64,000 bases of DNA, taken from the NCBI RefSeq assembly GCF_040147005.1, contig NZ_JAMSHO010000001.1, positions 806,001-870,000 on the forward strand, in the 5' to 3' direction. Of this stretch, positions 9,308 through 21,897 are shown in pieces. Source of the stretch: Halomonas sp. H10-9-1. Its GTDB lineage: Bacteria; Pseudomonadota; Gammaproteobacteria; Pseudomonadales; Halomonadaceae. The stretch's first letter is position 1, and each line of letters opens with the position of its first letter. The notes below the pieces were generated by a model. The model saw only the letters and a list, made by a program, of their open reading frames with translations, was not told the origin of the DNA and ran no database searches. A program made the translations under genes and the position numbers.

Positions 9308-10306
9308 ATGCGAGACGAGTCACGGCGCCCCCGGCGCCTTCCAGCACTCATCATCATGGCGCTGCTGGCCCAGCTACTCCTGCTGCTGGCCGGTGGCGGT
9401 ATCTTGTGGTTCGATGCCGCCGGGGCGGCCGCCTGGTTGATGGCCCTGCTGCTGGTCGCGAGCCTCAACCTGCTGCTGGTCGTGCTGCAGCCCGGCGGTT
9501 GGCCGCACGACCCGCAAGCCGAATCGCCCGCCGAGCCCCCCGCGCAACGCCGGATCGTGCGCGACTCGGTTGCCGAGCCCTCGGCGGCCAAGGAGCGGCT
9601 GCGGCGACGGGTGAGCGACCTGGAAGACGCCCTCGCGCATCGTGAACAGCGGATCACCCGCCTGGCGGCCGGGCGCGAGAGGGCCCGCGAGGAGTCACGC
9701 CTCAAGTCGGACTACCTGACACTGATGAGCCGCGAACTGCAGCGGCTATGCCAGCGTATCGACCAACTGGCCGGCGAGCAGGCGTCGACCCCGGAGGCCG
9801 GTCGCCACATGGCCGATGAACTGCGCGAGCGTCTCGCCGACCTGACCGAGCTGCTCGAGGGGCTGGCCGGTGAGCGCGAGCCGCCGTCGCGCCCGGCCGG
9901 GCGCCCGGGGCGGGTATTGATCGTCGATGATGGTCCGGTCAACCTGATGCTGGCGCGTCAGGTGCTGGAGCGCGAGGGGCTCGAGGTCACCGCGGTGACC
10001 TCGGGGGCCGAGGCCCTGGCCCTGCAGGAGCTGGAGCATTTCGATCTGGTGCTGATGGATATCTTCATGGAGGGCATGGACGGTATGGAGGCTAGCCGCC
10101 GCTGGCGCGAACATGAGCGTATTCGACACGTCGCCTCCGGCAGCGTGCTGGTGGCGCTGACCGCCAATGCCAGCGATGCCGACCGCCGGCGCTTCGCCGA
10201 GGCCGGGCTGGATGATTACCTGGCCAAGCCCTACCGCCCCCAGGAGCTGGTCGAGCGGGTCGTCCGCTGGCTGCCCGAGCGCCTGGAGGAGCGCGGCGTC
10301 TCATGA
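9308..10306 (+). CDS. Membrane-anchored response regulator with degenerate histidine-kinase remnant
   Basis: 332 residues. Two hydrophobic helices (~12-35 and ~40-60) are followed by a charged coiled coil (~95-130). Then comes a stretch that looks like a HisKA dimerisation helix, KSDYLTLMSRELQRL, in which the phosphoacceptor His of the usual S-H-E-L is Arg. No ATP-binding HATPase domain follows. From ~200 to 325 is a full CheY-like receiver: IVDDGPVN acidic pocket, phospho-acceptor Asp251 in LVLMDIFMEGMDG, switch Thr in ALTAN and Lys in AKPY. It may therefore be a former hybrid kinase that lost its catalytic core and now receives phosphate from another protein. An SD (AAGG, 9297-9300) supports the ATG at 9308. 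It overlaps the next gene by 4 bp. Confidence 0.8.
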   Translation: MRDESRRPRRLPALIIMALLAQLLLLLAGGGILWFDAAGAAAWLMALLLVASLNLLLVVLQPGGWPHDPQAESPAEPPAQRRIVRDSVAEPSAAKERLRRRVSDLEDALAHREQRITRLAAGRERAREESRLKSDYLTLMSRELQRLCQRIDQLAGEQASTPEAGRHMADELRERLADLTELLEGLAGEREPPSRPAGRPGRVLIVDDGPVNLMLARQVLEREGLEVTAVTSGAEALALQELEHFDLVLMDIFMEGMDGMEASRRWREHERIRHVASGSVLVALTANASDADRRRFAEAGLDDYLAKPYRPQELVERVVRWLPERLEERGVS

Positions 10307-11097
10307 GCCTGTTGCCAGTGATTGTCGGCTATCTGGCGCTGGGGGCCGTGGCCGGGACCATGGCGGGGCTGTTCGGCGTGGGCGGCGGGCTGATCATCGT
10401 GCCGGCGCTGGTCTTCACCTTCGGTTTGCAGGGCGTGCCCGCGGAAGTCACCATGCACCTGGCGGTGGGCACCTCGCTTGCCACCATCGTGGTCACCGGC
10501 GCCTCCTCGGCCTGGGGCCACTACCGCCGCGGCAGCATCCATCGCCAGTGGTTCCTGGCCCTGCTGCCCGGGTTGTTGCTGGGGGCCGTGGCCGGGGTGT
10601 TCGTCGCCGATGGCCTCTCCGCAGGCAGCCTCGGCACGCTGTTCGGCGCCTTCGTGCTGGTAATGGCGGTGCGCATGGCGCTCTCCCGCGGGCCGCGCCC
10701 CGGCAGCGTGGCGCCGGGGCGGGCGGTGATGGCCGCCGCCGGCGGGGTGATCGGCGGTGTCTCGGCGCTGTTTGGGATCGGCGGCGGCACCCTCAGCGTG
10801 CCCTGGTTGACCCGCTGCGGTGCGTCGCTGCCCCAGGCCGTGGGTACCTCCGCCGCCTGCGGTATTCCCATCGCCCTGTTCGGGGCGGCCACCTTCATGG
10901 TGCTGGGCTGGGGCAATGCGCTGCTGCCCTCCGGGGCTGCGGGCTTCGTGATGTGGCCGGCCCTGCTGGGTATCGTGCTGGCCAGCGTGCCCTGTGCGCG
11001 CCTCGGTGTGTGGCTTGCCCATCGCCTGCCGGCCAGGGTGCTGCGCCTGGCCTTTGCCGCCCTGCTGGCGAGCGTCGGCCTGACCTTTGTTTTATAA
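10303..11097 (+). CDS. TSUP family transporter (TauE/SafE-like sulfite/anion exporter)
   Basis: 264-residue polytopic inner-membrane protein with about eight hydrophobic helices in two homologous halves. Each half carries the glycine-rich TSUP signature: GLFGVGGGLIIVPAL near residue 25 and ALFGIGGGTLSVPWL near 160. Family members export sulfite, sulfoacetate or other organosulfur anions, and the substrate here is unknown. The ATG overlaps the stop of the receiver-domain gene (ATGA), so the two are translationally coupled. A functional link between the receiver protein and the transporter is possible but not shown. Confidence 0.9.
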   Translation: MSLLPVIVGYLALGAVAGTMAGLFGVGGGLIIVPALVFTFGLQGVPAEVTMHLAVGTSLATIVVTGASSAWGHYRRGSIHRQWFLALLPGLLLGAVAGVFVADGLSAGSLGTLFGAFVLVMAVRMALSRGPRPGSVAPGRAVMAAAGGVIGGVSALFGIGGGTLSVPWLTRCGASLPQAVGTSAACGIPIALFGAATFMVLGWGNALLPSGAAGFVMWPALLGIVLASVPCARLGVWLAHRLPARVLRLAFAALLASVGLTFVL

Positions 11098-11218
11098 GCT
11101 GAAAGCTTGAAGAGCGTCGCTTCGCTCCTGGAAGCTTGAAGCTGGAAGAAAGAAAAACCTTGACCTCAGAGTTAGCGGGACCATGCTGCTTTCCAGCTTC
11201 CATCGTTAAAGGACTGAC

Positions 11219-12007
11219 ATGCTTTCCTATCCGGATATCGACCCCGTTGCGATCTCCCTGGGCCCCTTCCAGGTCCACTGGTATGGCCTGATGTATGTGG
11301 TGGGCTTCGTCGCCGCCTGGTTCCTGGGGCGTCGCCGTGCCGCGCGCATCGGGCTTTCCGCCGACGATATCGGCGACTTGCTGTTCTACGCCGCCCTGGG
11401 CGTGGTGCTGGGTGGCCGGCTGGGCTATGCGCTCTTCTACGGCCTGGATCAGTGGCTGGCCGACCCGCTGTGGATCGTGCGGGTGTGGGACGGTGGCATG
11501 AGCTTCCACGGCGGCCTGCTCGGCGTGCTGGTCGCCGCCTGGTGGTTCGCCAGGAAAAAGGGGCTGGCCTTCTTCACCCTCACCGACTTCGTCGCCCCGC
11601 TGGTGCCCATCGGCCTGGGCGCCGGGCGCATCGGCAACTTCATCAACCGCGAGCTGCCCGGGCGCGTGACCGAGATGCCCTGGGGCATGCCGTTCCCCGG
11701 CCTCGGGTCCGAGCCGCGACACCCCAGCTCGCTCTACGAGGCGGCTCTGGAGGGGGCGGTACTGTTCGTGGTGCTGTGGTTCGTCACCGCCACGCCGCGC
11801 CGCCGTGGCCTGGTCTCGGGGCTCTTCCTCGCGTTCTACGGCGCCTTCCGCTTCCTGGTGGAGTTCTACCGCCTGCCCGACGCCCATATCGGCTACCTGG
11901 CCTTCGGCTGGTTCACCATGGGCATGCTGCTGACGCTGCCGATGATCGCCGCCGGCCTGGCACTGATCGCCTGGTCGCGCAGGCAGCAGGTGGATGCTCG
12001 AGTGTGA
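11219..12007 (+). CDS. lgt: Phosphatidylglycerol-prolipoprotein diacylglyceryl transferase
   Basis: 262-residue inner-membrane enzyme that transfers diacylglycerol from phosphatidylglycerol to the lipobox Cys of prolipoproteins, the first lipoprotein maturation step. About seven membrane segments are visible. The Lgt signature is [14 protein letters not shown] (residues ~138-151), with the essential Arg and Asn. The N-terminal [11 protein letters not shown] segment with the conserved His and Tyr is present, as is YEAALEG near residue 177. AAGGA lies 9 bp before the ATG. Its place upstream of thyA is conserved in gammaproteobacteria, but here a toxin-antitoxin pair has been inserted between them. 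Confidence 0.96.
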   Translation: MLSYPDIDPVAISLGPFQVHWYGLMYVVGFVAAWFLGRRRAARIGLSADDIGDLLFYAALGVVLGGRLGYALFYGLDQWLADPLWIVRVWDGGMSFHGGLLGVLVAAWWFARKKGLAFFTLTDFVAPLVPIGLGAGRIGNFINRELPGRVTEMPWGMPFPGLGSEPRHPSSLYEAALEGAVLFVVLWFVTATPRRRGLVSGLFLAFYGAFRFLVEFYRLPDAHIGYLAFGWFTMGMLLTLPMIAAGLALIAWSRRQQVDARV

Positions 12008-12027
12008 TACGAAGCAAGAGGTGATGT

Positions 12028-12327
12028 ATGAGACTGACCGACGAACAAGTTGTCATCATTAAGCAGGCAGCCCATGAGGTGTTTGGTGATGACGTCAGCG
12101 TTAAGCTGTTTGGGTCGCGACTCAACGACAGCGCGAGGGGAGGGGATATCGACCTTCTGGTGGAGAGTACGGCTAGCATCGAGGACAAGATGCAGAAGAT
12201 GCTGACTCTCACGGCGCGCTTGCAGCTTCGCCTTGGCGACCAACCCATCGACATCCTGGTGGTAGACCCAACTACGTCTCTGAATCCCGTCCATCTACAC
12301 GCAATAAAAACGGCACAGGTGTTATGA
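12028..12327 (+). CDS. MNT-type nucleotidyltransferase antitoxin (MntA-like)
   Basis: 99-residue minimal nucleotidyltransferase. The signature G-S-x10-D-x-D is clear in LFGSRLNDSARGGDIDLLVE (residues ~27-46), with a third acidic residue in QPIDILVVD. In HEPN/MNT systems the MNT protein neutralises the HEPN RNase, in studied cases by adding AMP to a Tyr near the RNase motif. It is followed with a 4-bp overlap by the HEPN gene, the usual bicistronic layout. It sits only 20 bp after lgt with its own AGAGG ribosome site. The lower-GC, lysine-rich sequence compared with lgt and thyA suggests that the pair is a later insertion. Confidence 0.85.
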   Translation: MRLTDEQVVIIKQAAHEVFGDDVSVKLFGSRLNDSARGGDIDLLVESTASIEDKMQKMLTLTARLQLRLGDQPIDILVVDPTTSLNPVHLHAIKTAQVL

Positions 12328-12857
12328 ACGAGCAGCTACTGCCCATCGAACGCTTCCTGTGGACGCTGGACATCGTCCAGCGTGAAGGCAACCACTTGGC
12401 CTACAGTTGGCACACCCTGTTCGAAGGGGGCCAGGGGCCAAGCAGTGACTGGGTCGCAACTCTCGATCAGCGTCCGGAGGATGCCATTCGCCTGGAGGCA
12501 TTTGTTTCCCGCTACAGCCGCATGCAGGACACCATCGCCGACAAACTGATCCCACGCTGGCTGCAGAGTCTGGCCGAGCGTGTGGGTAGCCAGATCGAAA
12601 ACCTCAATCGGGCTGAGCGACTCGGTGTGCTGGAAAGTACCGAAGCCTGGCTGGCGGCACGTAAGCTGCGAAATCAGCTGGTGCATGAATACATGCAAGA
12701 ACCCGATGCCTTCGCCGATGCCCTGCGGGAGGCGCGAGACTACTCTTTGATGCTGATGGCGACTTACAATCACGTCCGCTCCTACGCCGGAGAACGCATG
12801 TCGCTGGATGCCCCGTTGCCCGAGGAACTGGTGCTCCCCGGTCAACAACTCGGCTGA
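12324..12857 (+). CDS. HEPN-domain toxin (HepT-like ribonuclease)
   Basis: 177-residue, helix-rich HEPN protein, partner of the preceding MNT protein. The RNase motif R-x4-H is seen as RNQLVHEY near residue 118, and the following HEY places a Tyr two residues after the His, where AMPylation occurs in characterised HEPN/MNT pairs. Family knowledge says HEPN toxins cleave RNA (tRNA or mRNA) when free of antitoxin. Whether this one is active cannot be read from sequence, but the motif is intact. The ATG overlaps the antitoxin stop. The protein is somewhat longer than the common ~140-residue HepT. Confidence 0.82.
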   Translation: MNEQLLPIERFLWTLDIVQREGNHLAYSWHTLFEGGQGPSSDWVATLDQRPEDAIRLEAFVSRYSRMQDTIADKLIPRWLQSLAERVGSQIENLNRAERLGVLESTEAWLAARKLRNQLVHEYMQEPDAFADALREARDYSLMLMATYNHVRSYAGERMSLDAPLPEELVLPGQQLG

Positions 12858-12900
12858 GTTCGGGTAGAATCCGCCACCCACCCGCCGCCTTGGTGATGCC

Positions 12901-13722
12901 GTGACCGACGCTACCCAGCCCGCCCTCGAACAGCCCTACCTCGACCTGATGCGCCAGGTGCTCGACCAAGGCGTGGAGCGTGGCGACCGTACCGGGGTAG
13001 GCACACGCTCGGTCTTCGGCCACCAGATGCGTTTCGACCTTTCCCTCGGCTTCCCGCTGCTGACCACCAAGAAGCTGCACACCCGCTCGATCTTCCATGA
13101 ACTGCTGTGGTTCCTGGCCGGCGACACCAACATCGCCTACCTGAAGGAACACGGCGTGCGCATCTGGGACGAGTGGGCCGACGCGAACGGCGACCTCGGC
13201 CCGATCTACGGCTATCAGTGGCGCAGCTGGCCCGACCCGCGGGGCGGCCACGTCGACCAGATCGCGGGGCTGCTCGACCAGCTGCGCACCAATCCCCAAT
13301 CGCGTCGGCTGATCGTCTCCGCCTGGAACCCCGCCCAGGTCGACGAGATGCAGCTGCCGCCGTGCCACTGCCTGTTCCAGTTCTACGTGGCCGAGGGGCG
13401 GCTCTCCTGCCAGCTCTACCAGCGCAGCGCCGATATCTTCCTGGGCGTGCCCTTCAATATCGCCAGCTACGCGCTGCTGACCCAGATGATCGCCCAGGTG
13501 GCGGGGCTCGCACCCGGCGAGTTCATCCATACGCTGGGCGACGCCCACCTCTACCTGAACCACCTGGAGCAGGCCGAGGAGCAGCTCACTCGCGCCCCGC
13601 GGCCGGCGCCTCGCCTGCTGCTCGACCCGAGCGTCAGCGACCTCTTCGCCTTTGGCATCGAGCATATCGCCATCGAAGGCTACGACCCCCACCCCCATAT
13701 CAAGGCCGAGGTGGCCGTATGA
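12901..13722 (+). CDS. thyA: Thymidylate synthase
   Basis: 273-residue ThyA, converting dUMP to dTMP with methylene-tetrahydrofolate. Seen are [16 protein letters not shown] near the N-terminus, the catalytic Cys in [12 protein letters not shown] (~residue 155), the dUMP-binding [17 protein letters not shown] block and the C-terminal KAEVAV. The start is a GTG at 12901, since no in-frame ATG precedes the conserved YLDLM. An ATG at 12949 would cut into it. It overlaps folA by 4 bp; the two enzymes work in the same folate cycle (ThyA makes dihydrofolate, FolA recycles it). Confidence 0.97.
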   Translation: MTDATQPALEQPYLDLMRQVLDQGVERGDRTGVGTRSVFGHQMRFDLSLGFPLLTTKKLHTRSIFHELLWFLAGDTNIAYLKEHGVRIWDEWADANGDLGPIYGYQWRSWPDPRGGHVDQIAGLLDQLRTNPQSRRLIVSAWNPAQVDEMQLPPCHCLFQFYVAEGRLSCQLYQRSADIFLGVPFNIASYALLTQMIAQVAGLAPGEFIHTLGDAHLYLNHLEQAEEQLTRAPRPAPRLLLDPSVSDLFAFGIEHIAIEGYDPHPHIKAEVAV

Positions 13723-14267
13723 CCGACGAGACCCTTATCCCCGTCGCCATGATCGCCGCCATGGCGCAGAATCGCGTGATCGGCGTGGAGAACCAGCTGC
13801 CCTGGTACCTGCCCGAGGACCTCAGGTTCTTCAAGCGCATGACCCAGGCCAAGCCGCTGGTGATGGGGCGCAAGACCTTCCAGTCCATCGGCCGGCCGCT
13901 GCCCGGGCGGCTCAATATCGTGGTCACCCGCGACACCGGGTTCGCCCATGACGGCGTGCGGGTCTGCCACGACCTGCCCTCCGCCCTGGTCCTGGCCGAC
14001 CAGCAGGCCATCATCGACGGCGTGGAGGAGATCATGGTGATGGGTGGCGCCGAGATCTATGCCCAGGCCTTGCCCCATGCCAGCCGCCTCTACCTCACCG
14101 AGGTGGCTATCGAGGTGGCGGGCGATGCCCGCTTCCCCGAGGTCCCCCCGGCCGAATGGGAAGAGGTGCAGCGCGTACCCGGCAGCCCCACCGAGGGGCA
14201 GCCCGCCTACGATTTCGTCGAGTATCGTCGTCGCGACGATGAGCACCGGGAGAGCGTCGGCGGCTGA
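13719..14267 (+). CDS. folA: Dihydrofolate reductase
   Basis: 182-residue DHFR, regenerating tetrahydrofolate with NADPH. Typical elements are [20 protein letters not shown] (Met20 loop, Trp and Leu), the active acid Glu/Asp helix [28 protein letters not shown] for NADPH binding, and [12 protein letters not shown]. It is slightly longer than E. coli FolA (159) at its C-terminus. The ATG overlaps the thyA stop, giving a coupled thyA-folA operon. Confidence 0.96.
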   Translation: MTDETLIPVAMIAAMAQNRVIGVENQLPWYLPEDLRFFKRMTQAKPLVMGRKTFQSIGRPLPGRLNIVVTRDTGFAHDGVRVCHDLPSALVLADQQAIIDGVEEIMVMGGAEIYAQALPHASRLYLTEVAIEVAGDARFPEVPPAEWEEVQRVPGSPTEGQPAYDFVEYRRRDDEHRESVGG

Positions 14268-14345
14268 CGACATTTGTCATGGGCGCGCTTCTGGCACAGA
14301 CTTGATGGCACGCCTGTACCACAGAGCCTGCGGGAGGAGACCGGT

Positions 14346-15428
14346 TTGGCCGAGCAACGCCTACACTCGCTGCTGGACGCCCTGGATGGGCGCACCCGAT
14401 CGCTGCTGGAGCACCTGGCCCTCGAGCGCGAGGCGCGCCGTCACGCCGAAGCCGTGCAGGGCGAGCTGGCCCAGCGTCTCGCCGAACTGGAACGCCGCCT
14501 GGCCGAGGCCGAGGCCACCCGCCTGGAGCTTATCGAAGAGTGCCGCGAACTCGACGAGCAGAACAGTGAGCTGGAGGCCCATAACCGCCACCTCCACGAG
14601 CGCCTGGCCGGCGGCGAACCCGCCGAGGGCGGCTTCCGCCCCGGGCGTCGCTCCCAGGGGCTTTCCGCGCTGATCGGCCGGCGCCCGACGGCGCCAGGCA
14701 ACGCTCCCGCCGAACCGCCAGCAGCGGCCGAACCCACCACGCCACCGAGCGTCTCCGCCACCAGCGATAACTCCGCCACCAGCGATAACAAGGCAGAAGC
14801 TCGGCATCATCGGGCGAAGGGTGATACCAGCGAGCCCCTATTCGCTGGCCATGCCGCCGGAAAACCCGAGCTTGCACAGGAGCCGTCGAGCGCCCGCCAG
14901 GATTCCCTGGCCATCGACGAGGCTCCCTCTCCCCAGGCCCTGCTCGAGGAGTGGTATGCGCGCTATCCCGCCGCCTTCTTCAAGGGCCATACCCGGCCGC
15001 TGATGGTGGGCATCCACGAGGTGCTGGCCCGCCGCGAGCCCTGGCCCGAGAAGCTGGTGCGAAGGGCGCTGGCCTGCTACGTCAACCTGCCGCGCTACCT
15101 CAAGGCGGTGCGCGACGGCGCCGAGCGCATCGACCTGGATGGCCAGCCCGCCGGCAAGGTCGACGCCCAGTCGGCCGATCACGCCCAACGCAAGCTCGAC
15201 CGCCTGCAGGGCGAGAAGCGCACCGGCCAGGGCCGCACCCCCCAGGGGCGTGATCGCATGCGGAACGGCAAGCCGGCCAGGGTAGCGGCCCAGGGCCCAG
15301 CGAAGGGCCAACCCTCGCCGCAGGGGATGGGCGGTAACGCCGGGCCTGATCGCGAGCATACCGAGCCGGCACCCGCCACCATGGATGAGAAACTTTCGGC
15401 CCTGCTGGCCAAGCATAACGGCCGCTAA
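14346..15428 (+). CDS. ProQ/FinO-domain RNA-binding protein with N-terminal coiled coil
   Basis: About 360 residues. The N-terminal part is a long coiled coil (~10-90), then a low-complexity Pro/Ala/Ser linker. A ProQ/FinO domain follows at ~200-310: WYARYPAAFFKGHTRPLMVG, YVNLPRYLKAVRDGAER and IDLDGQPAGKVDAQ. The C-terminal tail is basic and disordered, rich in Lys, Arg and Gln. ProQ/FinO proteins bind structured RNAs and act as sRNA or mRNA chaperones in the cytoplasm. I prefer the TTG start at 14346 because GGGAGGAG lies at 14332-14339, an ideal distance. The frame stays open to another TTG at 14274 without an SD. The long N-terminal coiled coil is not found in classic ProQ and may drive oligomerisation or partner binding. 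Confidence 0.82.
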   Translation: MAEQRLHSLLDALDGRTRSLLEHLALEREARRHAEAVQGELAQRLAELERRLAEAEATRLELIEECRELDEQNSELEAHNRHLHERLAGGEPAEGGFRPGRRSQGLSALIGRRPTAPGNAPAEPPAAAEPTTPPSVSATSDNSATSDNKAEARHHRAKGDTSEPLFAGHAAGKPELAQEPSSARQDSLAIDEAPSPQALLEEWYARYPAAFFKGHTRPLMVGIHEVLARREPWPEKLVRRALACYVNLPRYLKAVRDGAERIDLDGQPAGKVDAQSADHAQRKLDRLQGEKRTGQGRTPQGRDRMRNGKPARVAAQGPAKGQPSPQGMGGNAGPDREHTEPAPATMDEKLSALLAKHNGR

Positions 15429-15828
15429 CATCCTGATAGGCGGGTGTTTTTTTTAATCTCCATCGCTCGCCATGTCGCCATCGGGGCGGGTTGATGAGCG
15501 TTGACTTGTGTTCGTCATATCGGCAAGGCATTATTCAGCAACCGCCGTGAGGCGCGTGTTTGCATAATTGATGGAAAGTTCCGAGTGAAGGGGCAGCGCA
15601 TAGGGAAACAGTGTTTTTTCTTCTTGCGTTCCCTCATGACCCGGTATAAGGTTGCTCCTGCGAGCATTGGAATATAACTAAGGCTTTGCCGAAGTGAGGC
15701 TCGCACCGGCACCCTCCGCGAGGAGGCCGGCCGAGTCGAGCCGGCGCAGACCGGCCAAGCCGCCGAATCGCCCAAGAGCGGTCGGCATAAAACGATCGAA
15801 ACAGACTGCTAGTCAAAGGAACATCATC
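15429..15828. other. 400-bp gene-free region upstream of the porin gene
   Basis: It begins with a GC-rich imperfect hairpin (ccgcta / taggcgg) followed by eight T at ~15,447, a plausible terminator for the ProQ/FinO gene. AT-rich segments at 15,555-15,680 include TTGCTC (15652) with TATAAC (15673), a promoter-like pair although the 15-bp spacer is short. The rest, ~15,690-15,800, is GC-rich untranslated leader. I find no supported ORF or RNA gene. Confidence 0.5.
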
Positions 15829-16884
15829 ATGATGAAGAAGACACTGTTAGCGACTGCTATCGCCGCCACCATGGTCGCCTCCGGTGCCCAGGCTGCTACC
15901 GTTTATGACCAGGACGGCACCAAGCTCGACATCTATGGCCGTATCGCCATGGGCGTCGCCGGCGGTGGCCCGGAGTATAACTCCGCCGACGAGAAGATCG
16001 ACAACGGCGCCGAGTTTGTCGATGTCTTCTCTCGTCTTGGCCTGCGCATGAGCCACGAGGTCACCTCCGACCTGACCGCCTTCGGTCGTCTGGAGTGGCG
16101 CTTTAAGGGTGATGAGCGCAGCGGCGAGTCTGTCAACGGCGTCGACGCTTTCAGCGAGATTCGCCAGAGCTATATCGGCCTGCGCAGCAACAGCTGGGGT
16201 ACCATCCAGGGCGGTAACTTCGACTCCTTCTACAACCAGGCCGTCTCCGCTCCGTTCGATGTATACATCGATCGTGGCCTCGAGTTCGCAGGCCACCCGA
16301 CCCAGTCGCGCGGCGACTCCGTCGGCTACATCACCCCGAACCTGTCCGGCTTCCAGGTCTATCTGCAGGGCAAGCACTACAGCACTCGCGGCGAAGTTGA
16401 GCCCACCGATGGCTCCACCGTTGCGGGTCAGGGTGGTGCGGTCTACGAGATCAACAACCTGCGTCTGGCTGCCGGTTTCGTCGACGATGTCGTCGAAGGC
16501 GGCGGCAACGACGAGATGCTCTACGGCGCGACCGTCTCCTATGAGTTTGTGCCTGGCTTCTCCGGCCGTCTGGGTTACGAGACTCAGGACGACAGCAGCA
16601 CCCATGGTGGCGGCCATGACACCTGGGGTGTCGGCATGAGCTACTCCAGCGGTCCGTGGGCTGTCAACGCCGACATCTATGATGTCGATCCGGAAGGCGG
16701 TGACAGCCGCACTTCCTGGGCGCTGGGCGGCTACTACAACCTGACCAGCAGCTTCCAGACCTTCGTCGAGCTGCAGCAGGCCGATCAGCAGGCGATCAAT
16801 GTCACCATCGATGGCCTGGACTCCGATGTCGAAGCCGATGGCGACGACATGTACTACCTGGTCGGCGCTCGCTACTTCTTCTAA
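15829..16884 (+). CDS. Gram-negative porin (general diffusion type)
   Basis: 351-residue outer-membrane beta-barrel porin. The N-terminus is a clear signal peptide (MMKKTLLATAIAATMVASGA, cleavage after A-Q-A), followed by the typical first strand TKLDIYGRIAMGV. The mature protein is acidic, has alternating hydrophobic strands and ends in aromatic YLVGARYFF, the C-terminal Phe being the BAM recognition signal. An FDSFYNQAVSAPFDVYID segment resembles the constriction loop L3. AAAGGA at 15815-15820 supports the first of two adjacent ATGs. The gene is monocistronic, with a long upstream leader and a strong terminator. Selectivity is not predictable; the acidic constriction suggests cation preference at best. 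Confidence 0.93.
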   Translation: MMKKTLLATAIAATMVASGAQAATVYDQDGTKLDIYGRIAMGVAGGGPEYNSADEKIDNGAEFVDVFSRLGLRMSHEVTSDLTAFGRLEWRFKGDERSGESVNGVDAFSEIRQSYIGLRSNSWGTIQGGNFDSFYNQAVSAPFDVYIDRGLEFAGHPTQSRGDSVGYITPNLSGFQVYLQGKHYSTRGEVEPTDGSTVAGQGGAVYEINNLRLAAGFVDDVVEGGGNDEMLYGATVSYEFVPGFSGRLGYETQDDSSTHGGGHDTWGVGMSYSSGPWAVNADIYDVDPEGGDSRTSWALGGYYNLTSSFQTFVELQQADQQAINVTIDGLDSDVEADGDDMYYLVGARYFF

Positions 16885-16924
16885 GCGACGCTACCTCTCG
16901 CCCCAGGCGAGCGTAGTCTGAACG

Positions 16925-16949
16925 AAGCCGGCCCCCCGTGGGCCGGCTT
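16925..16949 (+). terminator. Intrinsic terminator of the porin gene
   Basis: Ten-base-pair stem aagccggccc / gggccggctt with loop cccgt, followed by ttctt, 40 bp after the porin stop. Confidence 0.85.
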
Positions 16950-17003
16950 TCTTGTTAGCCAAGGGCTCCAGAGGCTCCTAGCTCACTTTATCGGATACGC
17001 AGG

Positions 17004-17031
17004 AAACGGCCCCGACACGTCGGGGCCGTTT
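17004..17031 (-). terminator. Intrinsic terminator of the secreted nuclease gene
   Basis: Perfect 12-bp stem aaacggccccga / tcggggccgttt with loop cacg, located 25 bp after the stop of the minus-strand nuclease gene. It could also back up the porin terminator. Confidence 0.8.
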
Positions 17032-17056
17032 ACCTTTCAAGATGCGACGATTGCGC

Positions 17057-21700
<4,644 letters not shown>

Positions 21701-21758
21701 GGGAAACGTCTCGGTCGAGGATGAACGCTGTATCGTTTCATTCGGATGTTGCGGTGCT

Positions 21759-21776
21759 CTGACGCTTCAATGACGT
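21759..21776 (-). promoter_or_regulatory. Weak Pho-box-like repeat toward the nuclease gene
   Basis: On the minus strand the sequence reads ACGTCAT-4 bp-GCGTCAG, two degenerate 7-mers at 11-bp spacing as in PhoB boxes (CTGTCAT-N4-CTGTCAT). It is ~60 bp upstream of the nuclease start. Pattern match only. Confidence 0.25.
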
Positions 21777-21826
21777 TGTCAAGGCAGGCGAGGGTCTGGC
21801 CTGGGCGTCATGTTTCAGTAGGAGAG

Positions 21827-21844
21827 CTGTCACCCCGTCGTCAC
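21827..21844 (+). promoter_or_regulatory. Pho-box-like direct repeat toward the nucleotidase gene
   Basis: CTGTCAC-CCCG-TCGTCAC: two 7-mers at 11-bp spacing, first 6/7 and second 4-5/7 to CTGTCAT, ~55 bp before the nucleotidase start. The AT-rich spacer of strong Pho boxes is missing. Confidence 0.3.
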
Positions 21845-21897
21845 CTTCCATGGCCATGGTAATGCCGTCCAGCCATCACACCCATGGAGCGAGTCCG

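Noticed and set aside
11098..11218. agcttgaag-type repeats between the TSUP gene and lgt as a possible small RNA or attachment site
   Set aside because: Only low-complexity short repeats; no promoter-terminator pair or clear repeat boundaries.
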